This document shows, piece after piece, positions 18,022 through 27,543 of a stretch of 64,000 bases of DNA (positions are counted from its first letter, which is position 1; the number at the start of each line of letters is the position of its first letter). The DNA comes from Hydrotalea flava. Lineage in GTDB: Bacteria; Bacteroidota; Bacteroidia; Chitinophagales; Chitinophagaceae. The position numbers were made by a program, and so were the translations under genes. The stretch spans positions 1 through 64,000 of the forward strand of contig NZ_LUHG01000073.1 of assembly GCF_001623405.1 (NCBI RefSeq). Reading direction: 5' to 3'. The notes under the pieces are model-generated. The model did no database searches and was not told the DNA's origin. It saw nothing but the letters and a program-made list of their open reading frames with translations.

Positions 18022-19842
18022 ATGAAGCGTTTTTCAAGAATTTTGTTTTACCTAAGCAGTCAAAAAAAGAACATTGTTTTATACGTAATATTTAACCTGT
18101 TATCCATTGTTTTTTCGCTGGTTTCACTGGCTATGCTGGCTCCTTTTTTACAATTATTATTCGGGAAGGAAAAATTGATGGAAGCAAAACCCGATTTTTC
18201 ATACAGTGCCAATGGCGTGTTAAATTATCTGAAATATATTTTAAGTCAGTTAATTAGAACACACAGTGAAATGTATGCACTGGCTTTTATTTGCATTATC
18301 ATTATCCTCTCAATTTTTCTGAAAAACACTTTTATTTATTTGTCATACCGGGTATTAACACCCATGCGCAACTATGTAATGACAAAATTGCGGAGCGATT
18401 TATTTGCAAAAATTCTGGCATTGCCAGTTGGATATTTTACAGAACAACGCAAAGGCGATATTATTAGCCGTATGAGTAATGATGCCAATGAAATTGAATG
18501 GAGCATTATTGGTACATTGGAGGGATTGGTAAAAGATCCTTTAAACATCATTATTATTTTATTTACGCTGGTTTTTCTCAGTCCGGCACTGTCGCTTTTT
18601 TTATTGGTTTTGTTACCCTTAACCGGTTTTATTATAGGCAGGGTAAGCCGTTCATTAAAAAAACAATCTACCCATGCCCAGGAGTTTCAGGGTACACTCA
18701 TGTCTATTTTAGATGAAACCCTGGGTGGGCTTAGAATCATCAAGGCCTTTAATGCTGAAAAATTGATTGGCAGTAAATTTTATTATACCAATAATAAACT
18801 GAATGAGATACGGAATAAAATGAATTTCAGAAGAGATCTGGCATCTCCACTTTCCGAATTTTTAGGTGTAATTGTAATGTGCTGTATTTTGTGGTTTGGC
18901 GGAAGGTTGGTACTTGGCAGCAAAAACTTTTTACAGCCTGATGCTTTTATCACTTACATTTTATTTTTCACGCAAATTATTAATCCAGCCAAATCTTTGT
19001 CTACAGCTTTTTACAACGCACAACGCGGCAGTTCTGCCATTCAAAGAATAGAAGAAATTTTAAAAGCACCCATTTCAATTACTGAAATAGAAAATCCAAT
19101 TCAGTTTACAGAATTCAAACATCAAATTGAATTTAAAAATGTAAGCTTCAGTTATGATGAATTTTCAACACTTAAAAACATCCATCTCACCATACGTAAA
19201 GGAAGTACCGTTGCTATTGTAGGCAGCAGTGGTGCAGGGAAAAGTACCTTTGCAGATTTAATTCCACGCTTTCAGGATATAAGTGAAGGCGAATTACTAA
19301 TTGATGGTATTAATATTAAAGATTACAACTTGCATAGCTTACGCAAGCACATGGGTATTGTTACACAGGAACCCATTTTGTTTAACGATACCATTGCAAA
19401 CAACATTGCCCTTGGCACCGAAAATGCCACAATGGAGCAAATTATAGAAGCAGCTAAAATTGCCAATGCCCATCAGTTTATATTGCAAAAAGAAGAAGGA
19501 TATAAAACCAATATTGGCGACAGGGGCAATAAACTAAGTGGTGGCGAAAAACAGCGAATTACCATTGCCAGAGCTATTTTACGCAACCCACCGATTCTTA
19601 TTTTAGACGAAGCCACTTCATCTCTTGATACTGAAAGTGAGCGCCTGGTGCAGGATGCCATTAATAATATGATGCTTAACAGAACCAGCATTGTAATTGC
19701 GCACCGCTTATCTACTATTAAACATGCCGATGAAATTATTGTATTAGATAAAGGTGAAATTATTGAAAGGGGCACCCACCAACAATTAATTGAATTAGAA
19801 GGCACTTACAAAAAACTGGTAACCATGCAGGAAGTTCATTAA
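18022..19842 (+). CDS. MsbA-like ABC exporter (lipid A/multidrug)
   Basis: A 606-aa half-transporter with a fused six-helix membrane domain (about residues 1-330) and an ATPase domain: Walker A VGSSGAGKST, Q-loop VTQEPILF, signature LSGGEKQR, Walker B ILILDEATSSLD and the switch His in IAHRLSTI. In Bacteroidota such genes are annotated as MsbA-like; flipping lipid A-core is likely but drug export is possible. I start at 18022 (MKRFSRILFYL); the frame is open 16 codons upstream. A near-consensus -7 (TTACTTTG) lies at 17990-17997. Confidence 0.87.
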   Translation: MKRFSRILFYLSSQKKNIVLYVIFNLLSIVFSLVSLAMLAPFLQLLFGKEKLMEAKPDFSYSANGVLNYLKYILSQLIRTHSEMYALAFICIIIILSIFLKNTFIYLSYRVLTPMRNYVMTKLRSDLFAKILALPVGYFTEQRKGDIISRMSNDANEIEWSIIGTLEGLVKDPLNIIIILFTLVFLSPALSLFLLVLLPLTGFIIGRVSRSLKKQSTHAQEFQGTLMSILDETLGGLRIIKAFNAEKLIGSKFYYTNNKLNEIRNKMNFRRDLASPLSEFLGVIVMCCILWFGGRLVLGSKNFLQPDAFITYILFFTQIINPAKSLSTAFYNAQRGSSAIQRIEEILKAPISITEIENPIQFTEFKHQIEFKNVSFSYDEFSTLKNIHLTIRKGSTVAIVGSSGAGKSTFADLIPRFQDISEGELLIDGINIKDYNLHSLRKHMGIVTQEPILFNDTIANNIALGTENATMEQIIEAAKIANAHQFILQKEEGYKTNIGDRGNKLSGGEKQRITIARAILRNPPILILDEATSSLDTESERLVQDAINNMMLNRTSIVIAHRLSTIKHADEIIVLDKGEIIERGTHQQLIELEGTYKKLVTMQEVH

Positions 19843-19901
19843 TAAATGAATATTACAATTTAACCCATAATAAAAATTTCACTTATTAAAGTGACATGAA
19901 A

Positions 19902-19940
19902 ATATAAAGAGGCTGCGCTTTTGACACAGCCTCTTTATAT
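19902..19940. terminator. Bidirectional terminator between the MsbA-like and DksA-like genes
   Basis: A perfect 14-bp stem (19902-19915 with 19927-19940) and an 11-base loop between convergent genes, flanked by A/T-rich ends. Confidence 0.8.
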
Positions 19941-19959
19941 ATTTTTAAAAATGAATTTT

Positions 19960-20865
19960 TTATTCGTTGCCGGTTTCAGGCCCTTTCACCAACCCTAATT
20001 TGGCTTCCAGGCTTAAAGTAGCATGTGGTACAGCACGTAACCTGGCTTTATCTATCAATTTTCCGGTAACTCGGCAAATACCATAGGTTTTATTTTCAAT
20101 ACGCATTAAAGCTTTCTCCAAATGGTCAATATAGGTAATTTGGCGGCTGGCCATTTGACTTAATTGTTCTCTTTCCATACTCATGCCTCCGTCTTCCATA
20201 GTCATGTACCTTCCTTCACTTTCATCTCCGCCCAATTCATCTTTACGGGTTATTAAACCTTGCAAATAGGCTAATTCACGTTTAGCACTGTCTAACTTTT
20301 TATTAATCAGTTCTCTAAATTCATTTAATTCAGCATCAGAATAACGGACAATTGATTCAGTGGGTTTACCCATATCCACTCTTTTTTCCAATGGAGTATA
20401 ACCCGGACTGTAGGGAACACTGTTTTTGGTACTGGTTTTAGGAACTTTCACTTCTTTAAATGGCTCAGGTTGCTTTTTCTTTGGCATAACGGGAACTATA
20501 GCAGCTTTTTCTGCTTTACTGGGTTTAATGGGTTCAGAATGAATATTTTCGTGCTTGGTTTTATGAATAGCTTCCACTGATTTTGTTGCAGGCATCGTTT
20601 TTTTACCTGCAGTAACTGTTTTTTTTGCAGGTTGCACCACAGCAGCAGATTTTTTTACGGTAACAACCGTTTCTTTTTTGGCCGGTGCTGCTTTTTTTGC
20701 AGATATAGCTTTTTTAGCCGGTGTTCCTGCTTTTTTTACGGGAGCCGCTTTTTTGGCCGGTGCTGCTTTTTTGGTTGCAGCAACTTTTTTGGCTGGTGCT
20801 GCCTTTTTAGCTGCCTTAGCGGCAGGTTTTGTTGTTTTTTTAGGCGCAGTTTTTTTGGTAGCCAT
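19960..20865 (-). CDS. DksA/TraR-like protein with a long Lys/Ala/Pro-rich N-terminal tail
   Basis: A 301-aa two-part protein. Residues 1-90 are low-complexity repeats of the KKAAPAKK kind, resembling histone H1 or HU tails, followed by a less regular Lys/Pro-rich linker to about 170. Residues 175-292 are a DksA/TraR-like region: a coiled coil (about 177-255) and the TYGICRVTGKLIDKARLRAVPHAT block. Of the four zinc-ligand positions only Cys264 remains; the others are Thr267, Ser285 and Ala288. DksA proteins act in the RNA polymerase secondary channel, and the tail could bind nucleic acid. It starts 6 bases after ileS. Confidence 0.82.
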   Translation of the reverse strand: MATKKTAPKKTTKPAAKAAKKAAPAKKVAATKKAAPAKKAAPVKKAGTPAKKAISAKKAAPAKKETVVTVKKSAAVVQPAKKTVTAGKKTMPATKSVEAIHKTKHENIHSEPIKPSKAEKAAIVPVMPKKKQPEPFKEVKVPKTSTKNSVPYSPGYTPLEKRVDMGKPTESIVRYSDAELNEFRELINKKLDSAKRELAYLQGLITRKDELGGDESEGRYMTMEDGGMSMEREQLSQMASRQITYIDHLEKALMRIENKTYGICRVTGKLIDKARLRAVPHATLSLEAKLGLVKGPETGNE

Positions 20866-20870
20866 ACATT

Positions 20871-23800
20871 TTATCCTTTTTTTGTTACTGCCAGTTTTAA
20901 CAAAACACCATTCACTTCAATTGCTGTACCCTGCTGCAAATCTGGTACCCAGTGAATAGCGTCTGCCAAAATTTCGCGGCAAATATAATCGTTAAATTGA
21001 ATTATGGAAGGCTTTAATACGGCATTTTCCATAATGTGTACGAATATACGGTCTGTTAGCTCAAATCCGCTCTCTTTTCTGATATTTTGGATACGATTCA
21101 CTAATTCTCTGGCATTTCCTTCATTTTGAAGCTCGGGTGTTATTGTAACATCTAATGCAACGGTTAGAGCACCTTTTGAGGCTACACTCCAGCCGGGTAT
21201 ATCTTCTGCCAAAATTTCTACCTCTTGCAGCAAAACAGGTATTTGTTCCCCTTCCAACTCCAACATTAAACTGCCTTCACGTTCCAGAATGCCGATTTGG
21301 TGCTGATTTAATTGCCCAATTAATGCTGCTGCCATTTTCATTTTACTGCCCATTTTGGCCCCCATCAGTTTAAAATTGGGTTTTACTTTTTTCTGAATAA
21401 CACCTTCCGCATCCGTTAAAAATTCAATTTCTTTTACATTTACTTCGGCCTTAATTAAATCGGCTATTTTTTCTAATTGCTGCTGCATATTGGCATTTAA
21501 AACCGGTATCATTACTTTTTGCAGCGGCTGCCGAACTTTTATGTTTACTTTTTTACGAAGCGATAGAACCAGGGAACACACATCCTGCGCCAGTTGCATT
21601 CTTTCTTCTAAATCAGCATCTATCATGGCTGCATTGGCTTTAGGATAGTTTGTATGATGAACAGATGCAGCCTGATAACGCCGGCTAACTTCATTCAAAT
21701 TACAAAAAATGGCCTCACTAAAAAAGGGTGAAACAGGTGCCATTAATTGTACTATCGTTTCCAAACATTCATAAAGGGTTTGGTACGCGCTGATTTTATC
21801 GGCTTCATATTCTCCTTTCCAGAATCTTCTTCTGCACAGGCGAACATACCAATTGCTCAGTTGTTCGTTTACAAAATCTTCAATAGCACGTCCGGCAATA
21901 GTGGGTTCATAATCATTCAAGGCATCGGTTACTATTTGGATGAGTGAATGCAGTGAAGAAAGAATCCAACGGTCTATTTCAGGCCTTTGCTGAATGGGGA
22001 TGTAAGATTCTTTAAATGCAAAACCATCTACATTGGCATACAACACAAAAAATTGATAAGTATTGTATAAGGTGCCAAAAAATTTACGCTGTACTTCTTT
22101 AATACCTTCTAAATCAAATTTTAAATTATCCCAAGGTGAGGCATTGGTAATTAAATACCAGCGGGTGGCATCGGCGCCAAATTGTTCAATCGTATCGAAC
22201 GGATTTACCACATTACCAAGACGCTTGCTCATTTTATTACCGTTCTTATCTAATACCAAACCATTTGATACTACATTTTTGAAGGCTACACTGTCAAACA
22301 ACATCACTGCCAGCGCATGGAGCGTATAAAACCAGCCACGGGTTTGGTCAACACCTTCTGCAATAAAATCGGCAGGGAAAGCAGCTCCTTTATCAATCAA
22401 ATCTTTATTTTCAAATGGGTAATGCCATTGTGCATAAGGCATGGCCCCACTATCGAACCATACATCTACTAAATCGGGTACACGTTGCATGGGCTTACCG
22501 GAGGGGCTTACCAAAACAATATCATCAACATAGGGTTTATGCAGGTCTAAAATACCTTCATGCAAGTAGTGTTTGTTAATATCACTGCCTAAAACTTCAT
22601 TTGCTTTTTTAATGGCTGTATTCAATTCTTCTATAGAACCGATGCAAATTTCTTCTGTTCCATCTGCTGTACGCCAAATAGGCAAAGGCGTGCCCCAATA
22701 ACGACTTCTGCTTAAATTCCAATCTACCATATTTTCTAACCAGTTACCAAAGCGGCCTTCGCCAGTACTTTTGGGTTTCCAGTTAATGGTTTTGTTTAAG
22801 GCAACCATTCTGTCTTTTACGGCTGTGGTTTTAATAAACCAGGCATCTAAAGGATAATACAAAATGGGTTTATCAGTACGCCAGCAATGGGGGTAGCTGT
22901 GTTCATATTTTTCTACTTTAAATGCCCTGTTTTCTTTTTTGAGTTTTACGCAGATATCTACATTTACATCCTGATACTGCGGATCATCGGTGTAATTTTT
23001 TACATACCGGTTACTAAATTCGCCCAAGCCATCTACAAACTTACCCTGTTTATCTACCAGCGTTAAAATACCGATGCCGTATTTCTTTCCTACTTTAAAA
23101 TCATCTGCTCCAAATGCAGGCGCAATGTGTACAATACCGGTACCATCTTCTGTAGTAACAAAATCCCCCAGCATTACCCTAAATGGCTCACCACCGGCTA
23201 ATACAGGCTGATTGGCTTCATAAGGCATTAATTGCTCGTAACGGCAATTTTCTAATTCGCTGCCTTTAAAAATGGCCAATTGCTGCCAGGGAATGATTTT
23301 TGATTCAGAAGAATAGCCGTTAAAATCAGCATTTTCGGCTTCCGGCTTAAAATATTTTGGAATAAGATCTTTAGCCAATACCACATTTACCGGCAAATGC
23401 GTGTACAGGTTAAAGGTTTTAATGAGTACATAATCTACAGCTGCCCCTACTGCTAATCCCAAATTTGAGGGCAATGTCCAGGGGGTAGTAGTCCAGGCTA
23501 AAAGGAAAACGTCTGAACTTTTTACTTTATTAGTTTTCCAGGAATTAGAGGCAGTTTCAATGAGGTAGTTGCTAAATGTTGCTCTCCATTTTCCCTCAAT
23601 TATTGAAACAGGCAGTAAGCGGAACATCGCCACACAACTTGTATCTTTTACGTCTTTATAAGTGCCGGGCTGGTTTAATTCGTGACTGCTTAAACCGGTT
23701 CCCGCCGCAGGAGAGTATGGTTGAATGCTTACACTTTCATATAGTAAACCTTTATTATACAGTTCACTTAAAATCCACCATAAGGTTTCAATATATTTAT

Positions 23801-24263
23801 TATCGAATGTAATGTAAGGGTCATTCAAATCTACCCAATAGCCCATTTTAGTGGTAATCTCATCCCATTTATCCTTGTAGCGCAAAACTGCTTCCCTACA
23901 TTTTTGATTGTATGCTTCAACTGAAATCTTTTTACCAATATCTTCTTTGGTTATGCCCAGTTCTTTTTCTACCCCTAATTCAACCGGAAGGCCATGGGTA
24001 TCCCAGCCTCCTTTTCTTTTCACCTGAAAACCCTGCATGGTTTTGTAGCGGCAAACCAAATCTTTCAATGTTCTGGAAATAACATGGTGTATACCCGGCA
24101 TACCGTTGGCACTGGGCGGCCCTTCATAAAACACAAAGGGCTGTGCGCCTTCGCGTAAAGAAATACTTTTTTCAAAAGCCTGCTCCTGCTGCCAGCGTTG
24201 CAATATTTCTTTTTCAATAGAAGGTAAATGTAAGGCCTGAAATTCGCGGTATGTATTGCTCAT
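20871..24263 (-). CDS. ileS: Isoleucyl-tRNA synthetase
   Basis: A 1130-aa class I synthetase. The HIGH-type motif reads GIHH at residues 57-60, followed by KRKGGWDTHGLPVELGVEKE; KMSKR is at about 677-681. An editing domain (CP1) lies between and the anticodon-binding region follows after about 800. The long form with a TRYK/DTHGLPVE-style N-terminus and no C-terminal zinc finger is closer to the eukaryote-like (type 2) IleRS, a group often insensitive to mupirocin; that last point is inference. It leads directly into the DksA-like gene. A near -7 (TACCTTCG) lies at 24298-24305. Confidence 0.95.
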   Translation of the reverse strand: MSNTYREFQALHLPSIEKEILQRWQQEQAFEKSISLREGAQPFVFYEGPPSANGMPGIHHVISRTLKDLVCRYKTMQGFQVKRKGGWDTHGLPVELGVEKELGITKEDIGKKISVEAYNQKCREAVLRYKDKWDEITTKMGYWVDLNDPYITFDNKYIETLWWILSELYNKGLLYESVSIQPYSPAAGTGLSSHELNQPGTYKDVKDTSCVAMFRLLPVSIIEGKWRATFSNYLIETASNSWKTNKVKSSDVFLLAWTTTPWTLPSNLGLAVGAAVDYVLIKTFNLYTHLPVNVVLAKDLIPKYFKPEAENADFNGYSSESKIIPWQQLAIFKGSELENCRYEQLMPYEANQPVLAGGEPFRVMLGDFVTTEDGTGIVHIAPAFGADDFKVGKKYGIGILTLVDKQGKFVDGLGEFSNRYVKNYTDDPQYQDVNVDICVKLKKENRAFKVEKYEHSYPHCWRTDKPILYYPLDAWFIKTTAVKDRMVALNKTINWKPKSTGEGRFGNWLENMVDWNLSRSRYWGTPLPIWRTADGTEEICIGSIEELNTAIKKANEVLGSDINKHYLHEGILDLHKPYVDDIVLVSPSGKPMQRVPDLVDVWFDSGAMPYAQWHYPFENKDLIDKGAAFPADFIAEGVDQTRGWFYTLHALAVMLFDSVAFKNVVSNGLVLDKNGNKMSKRLGNVVNPFDTIEQFGADATRWYLITNASPWDNLKFDLEGIKEVQRKFFGTLYNTYQFFVLYANVDGFAFKESYIPIQQRPEIDRWILSSLHSLIQIVTDALNDYEPTIAGRAIEDFVNEQLSNWYVRLCRRRFWKGEYEADKISAYQTLYECLETIVQLMAPVSPFFSEAIFCNLNEVSRRYQAASVHHTNYPKANAAMIDADLEERMQLAQDVCSLVLSLRKKVNIKVRQPLQKVMIPVLNANMQQQLEKIADLIKAEVNVKEIEFLTDAEGVIQKKVKPNFKLMGAKMGSKMKMAAALIGQLNQHQIGILEREGSLMLELEGEQIPVLLQEVEILAEDIPGWSVASKGALTVALDVTITPELQNEGNARELVNRIQNIRKESGFELTDRIFVHIMENAVLKPSIIQFNDYICREILADAIHWVPDLQQGTAIEVNGVLLKLAVTKKG

Positions 24264-24391
24264 AAATACTGTACTATCAATGCGGTTTTAAAAGTTGCGA
24301 AGGTAAGGAATCTGTTCATGCAATAAGAAGATACAGCAGCCATTCACCACAAAGCATGCAACCACTTCATAAAAAAACCTGTCTTTTATTT

Positions 24392-26026
24392 TTATTTTTG
24401 GTATACTTTTTTGCCTGAAATATAAGTAGCCAGCACGTTTGTTTGCAGCACCCTATTCCAGGGAATTTGCATTAAATCGGTATCAAGCACAACAAAATCG
24501 GCCTTTTTACCAGGCTCAAGGCTGCCGGTTTCTTTGTCTAAAAAATCGGCCCGGGCAGCCCAAATGGTCATACCCCGAATGGCTTCTTCGCGGCTCAGGG
24601 CATTTTCGGGCAAAAACCCTCCGGGTGGAAATCCAGTACTATCTACCCTAAAAACAGCAGCCAAAAAGGTTTTAAAGGGCGAAATATCTTCTACCGGAAA
24701 ATCGGTGCCCAGTGGCAGCCATCCATTTTGAGCTAACAGATTTTTATATGCATAGGCATTGTTGAGCCTGGTTTTACCCAATCGGCTTTCAGCCCAATAC
24801 ATATCGCTGGTGGCATGGGTAGGCTGTACAGAAGGAATAATGGAAGCTGCACCAAATAAAGCAATATCTTCCGGAGCAACAATTTGTGCATGTTCTATGC
24901 GCCAACGCCTGTCGTTTTTGCCTTTTAAATATTTGTTGTATACCTGTAAAATTACACGGTTACCGGAATCGCCAATGGCATGGGTACACATTTGAAAATT
25001 TGTTTTCGATAAAATATTAGCCATTGAATCGAAGTGTGAAGCATTACTCAATAAAAACCCATACCAGCCGGGCTTATCGGTATAGGGTTGCAGCAAACAA
25101 GCACCACGGCTACCCAAAGCGCCATCGGCATAAAATTTAAAGCCATTCACAAACAATTTATCGGTTTTATAGGGGCCTTTGGGCAAAAAATAATCATAGT
25201 TTTCTTTGGCATCACTTAGCATAATGTACAGCTGCATGTTTAAAGCGCCTGTTTTTTGAAGGCTGTCAATTTGTAATACATCTTTGTAATTCAAACCACA
25301 ATCTGTAATGGTTGTTAAACCCATGGCAAAGCAATTTTGCTGAGCAGCCATCAATCTTTCCGCATAAGCATTGGCAGATAACAGTGGCATTACTGCCAAT
25401 ACTGGCTTTTGCGCATTATCAATTAAAACACCGGTAAGTCTGCCTTGAAAAGTTTCAAAACTACCCCCCACAATTTTTTGGCCTGCTTTAATTCCGGCCA
25501 AATCCATTGCTTTGGCATTAACAATAGCTGCATGACCATCAACTCTGGTTAAAAAAACAGGCGTAAATGGAAAAAGCTGGTTTAATTTTTCAACTGCGTT
25601 TGGAAAAGCTTTACCGGGCCATTTATTTTGATCCCATCCCCTGCCCAATAACCAGGGTTGATTGGGATGTTGGGCAGCAAAAGCTTTTAACCGTTCCAGT
25701 ACTTCATCAAAACTTTTGGTATTATGCAAATCGGCCGTAAACAGTTCTTGGCCATAACCAACAAAATGAGCATGCGCATCAATAAAACCGGGAAATATGG
25801 TTTTTCCATTTTCATTCAGCATTTCTTTAGCAGAAAAATGTTGCAGAATACTATCTGTTTTACCAATGGCTACTATCTTCCCCTGTTGAATGGCCATGGC
25901 GCTTGCCGTATCAAACTGCGCATTAACGGTATAAATATGTGCATTGTAAACAATGGTATCTACCTGTTTTTTTTGAACACAGGCGCTAAAAAGAAGGATA
26001 CATCCCCCCAAATAAATTTTTCTCAT
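24392..26026 (-). CDS. YtcJ-like amidohydrolase, lipoprotein
   Basis: A 544-aa metal-dependent hydrolase of the amidohydrolase superfamily, YtcJ/NfdA branch. The metal His pair is in FIDAHAHFVGYG; further His are in the HAIGDSGNR and RIEHAQIV motifs, and the ending KKADFVVLDTDLMQIP is typical. I start at 26026 because MRKIYLGGCILLFSAC gives a proper lipoprotein signal with lipobox FSAC; the frame extends 33 codons further up without signal character. Substrate unknown, probably an amide. It stands alone between ileS and hemN. Confidence 0.85.
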   Translation of the reverse strand: MRKIYLGGCILLFSACVQKKQVDTIVYNAHIYTVNAQFDTASAMAIQQGKIVAIGKTDSILQHFSAKEMLNENGKTIFPGFIDAHAHFVGYGQELFTADLHNTKSFDEVLERLKAFAAQHPNQPWLLGRGWDQNKWPGKAFPNAVEKLNQLFPFTPVFLTRVDGHAAIVNAKAMDLAGIKAGQKIVGGSFETFQGRLTGVLIDNAQKPVLAVMPLLSANAYAERLMAAQQNCFAMGLTTITDCGLNYKDVLQIDSLQKTGALNMQLYIMLSDAKENYDYFLPKGPYKTDKLFVNGFKFYADGALGSRGACLLQPYTDKPGWYGFLLSNASHFDSMANILSKTNFQMCTHAIGDSGNRVILQVYNKYLKGKNDRRWRIEHAQIVAPEDIALFGAASIIPSVQPTHATSDMYWAESRLGKTRLNNAYAYKNLLAQNGWLPLGTDFPVEDISPFKTFLAAVFRVDSTGFPPGGFLPENALSREEAIRGMTIWAARADFLDKETGSLEPGKKADFVVLDTDLMQIPWNRVLQTNVLATYISGKKVYQK

Positions 26027-26115
26027 ATAGCAATGATAGAAATGAAACATGAAGATAGTTAAATACTGAATGTATGATAACTTACATACCAAAATGCCGG
26101 AATTTTTGACACGGT

Positions 26116-26129
26116 ATGACAACAATCAT
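26116..26129 (+). promoter_or_regulatory. Candidate Crp/Fnr-type operator upstream of hemN
   Basis: ATGAC-AACA-ATCAT is an imperfect dyad of two 5-base half-sites with a 4-base spacer (one mismatch), extended by T/A at the outer ends. Its centre is 29.5 bases ahead of the hemN -7 element, so near -41.5 of the predicted start, the class II activator position. A very similar dyad precedes hemA. Confidence 0.45.
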
Positions 26130-26151
26130 AGTACAGCCTAAACACAGCATT

Positions 26152-26159
26152 TAGCTTTG
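26152..26159 (+). promoter_or_regulatory. Putative -7 element of hemN
   Basis: TAGCTTTG matches TAnnTTTG exactly, 7 bases before the first ATG (26167) and 16 before a second in-frame ATG (26176), which the promoter position makes the better start if the mRNA has any leader. No -33 TTTG, as expected of an activator-dependent promoter. Confidence 0.45.
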
Positions 26160-26166
26160 TTGAAAA

Positions 26167-27543
26167 ATGAGGAGTATGCAGGTAAGTCATCATTTATTAG
26201 AAAAATACAATGTTCCTGTACCCAGGTATACCAGTTATCCAACCGTTCCATTTTGGAATGAAACCATATCGTTACCGGCATGGGAACAATTGGTACAAAC
26301 AGCATTCAGTAAAGATGCATCAGGATTAAGCCTATATATTCATTTGCCTTTTTGCGAATCGCTCTGCACCTATTGCGGCTGCAATAAAAAAATTACCACC
26401 AATCATCAGGTTGAAACCGAATATATAGCAGCCGTTTTAAAAGAGTGGCAATTGTATTTACAATTAATGCCCGGCACACCCTTGTTGCGTGAGCTGCATT
26501 TAGGCGGTGGCACACCCACTTTTTTTTCTCCGGAAAATTTACACTATTTAATCAGTTCAATTTTAGCAACCGTTAAAGTGCATCCCCAGCATGAATTTGG
26601 TTTTGAAGGACACCCCAATAATACAACCCTGCAACATTTGGAAACACTGCATAACTTAGGTTTCAACAGGGTTAGCTTTGGTATTCAGGACCACAATCCA
26701 TTGGTACAAAAACTGATTAACCGCATACAACCTATTGAAAAAGTGCAGCAGGCAGTCAATATGTCGCGACAAACGGGATATACCTCTGTAAATTTTGATT
26801 TGATTTACGGATTACCCCGCCAAACAGTTGAAAGCATGCGCACTACCATTGAACAAACCATTGCTTTGCAACCTGACCGTATTGCATTTTACAGTTATGC
26901 CCATGTGCCATGGACCAGCAAAGGTCAACGCTTATTTGATGAACACGACCTGCCGGATGCGGATACAAAAATGAAGTTGTATCAATTAGGCAAAGAAATG
27001 TTTACTGCAGCCGGTTATATTGATATTGGCATGGATCATTTTGCATTGCCAAACGATGCCCTGTATATTGCACAACAGGAAAAAAGATTACACCGAAACT
27101 TTATGGGTTATACTACCCAGCAAACCAAAAATATGATAGGCTTGGGTGTTTCGGCCATAAGCGATATGGGGACAGCTTTTGCTCAGAACGAAAAAACCCT
27201 GCACAATTATTATGAGGCAGTATGCAACAATACACTGGCTGTAACCAAGGGCATTACTTTAACGGAAGAAGACCTTCACTTTAAACAATATATTTTAGAC
27301 ATTAGCTGTAATGGCGAAACAGTTTTGCATGATGCAGACAAAGCTATGATTACAAAATTTGTAATTCCTGAATTGGAAAAATTAGAATTAGATGGATTGG
27401 TTGAATTAGAAGAATACCAACTAACGGTAACGCCTTTAGGCAAAAATTTTATTAGAAATATTTGTAGAGCATTTGATTTGCGTTTATTGCGCAATCACGT
27501 ACATGAATCAATGCACAACCCACAGTTTAGTAAAGCAATTTAA
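26167..27543 (+). CDS. hemN: Oxygen-independent coproporphyrinogen III oxidase (radical SAM)
   Basis: A 458-aa radical SAM enzyme that decarboxylates coproporphyrinogen III to protoporphyrinogen IX without O2. The cluster motif CESLCTYCGC puts the ligands at Cys63, Cys67 and Cys70, with the HemN-specific Cys72. The N-terminus (YNVPVPRYTSYPTVPFW) and the C-terminal HemN domain are complete, and the length (about 455) separates it from shorter HemW proteins. An ATG at 26176 would trim three residues. Its stop abuts that of the convergent chaN-like gene with no base between them. Confidence 0.95.
   Translation: MRSMQVSHHLLEKYNVPVPRYTSYPTVPFWNETISLPAWEQLVQTAFSKDASGLSLYIHLPFCESLCTYCGCNKKITTNHQVETEYIAAVLKEWQLYLQLMPGTPLLRELHLGGGTPTFFSPENLHYLISSILATVKVHPQHEFGFEGHPNNTTLQHLETLHNLGFNRVSFGIQDHNPLVQKLINRIQPIEKVQQAVNMSRQTGYTSVNFDLIYGLPRQTVESMRTTIEQTIALQPDRIAFYSYAHVPWTSKGQRLFDEHDLPDADTKMKLYQLGKEMFTAAGYIDIGMDHFALPNDALYIAQQEKRLHRNFMGYTTQQTKNMIGLGVSAISDMGTAFAQNEKTLHNYYEAVCNNTLAVTKGITLTEEDLHFKQYILDISCNGETVLHDADKAMITKFVIPELEKLELDGLVELEEYQLTVTPLGKNFIRNICRAFDLRLLRNHVHESMHNPQFSKAI

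Noticed and set aside
20632-20959. Two plus-strand frames rich in Cys/Phe or Ala/Phe, opposite the DksA-like gene
   Set aside because: They are complements of the Lys/Ala/Pro repeats and the ileS end, so composition alone keeps them open.
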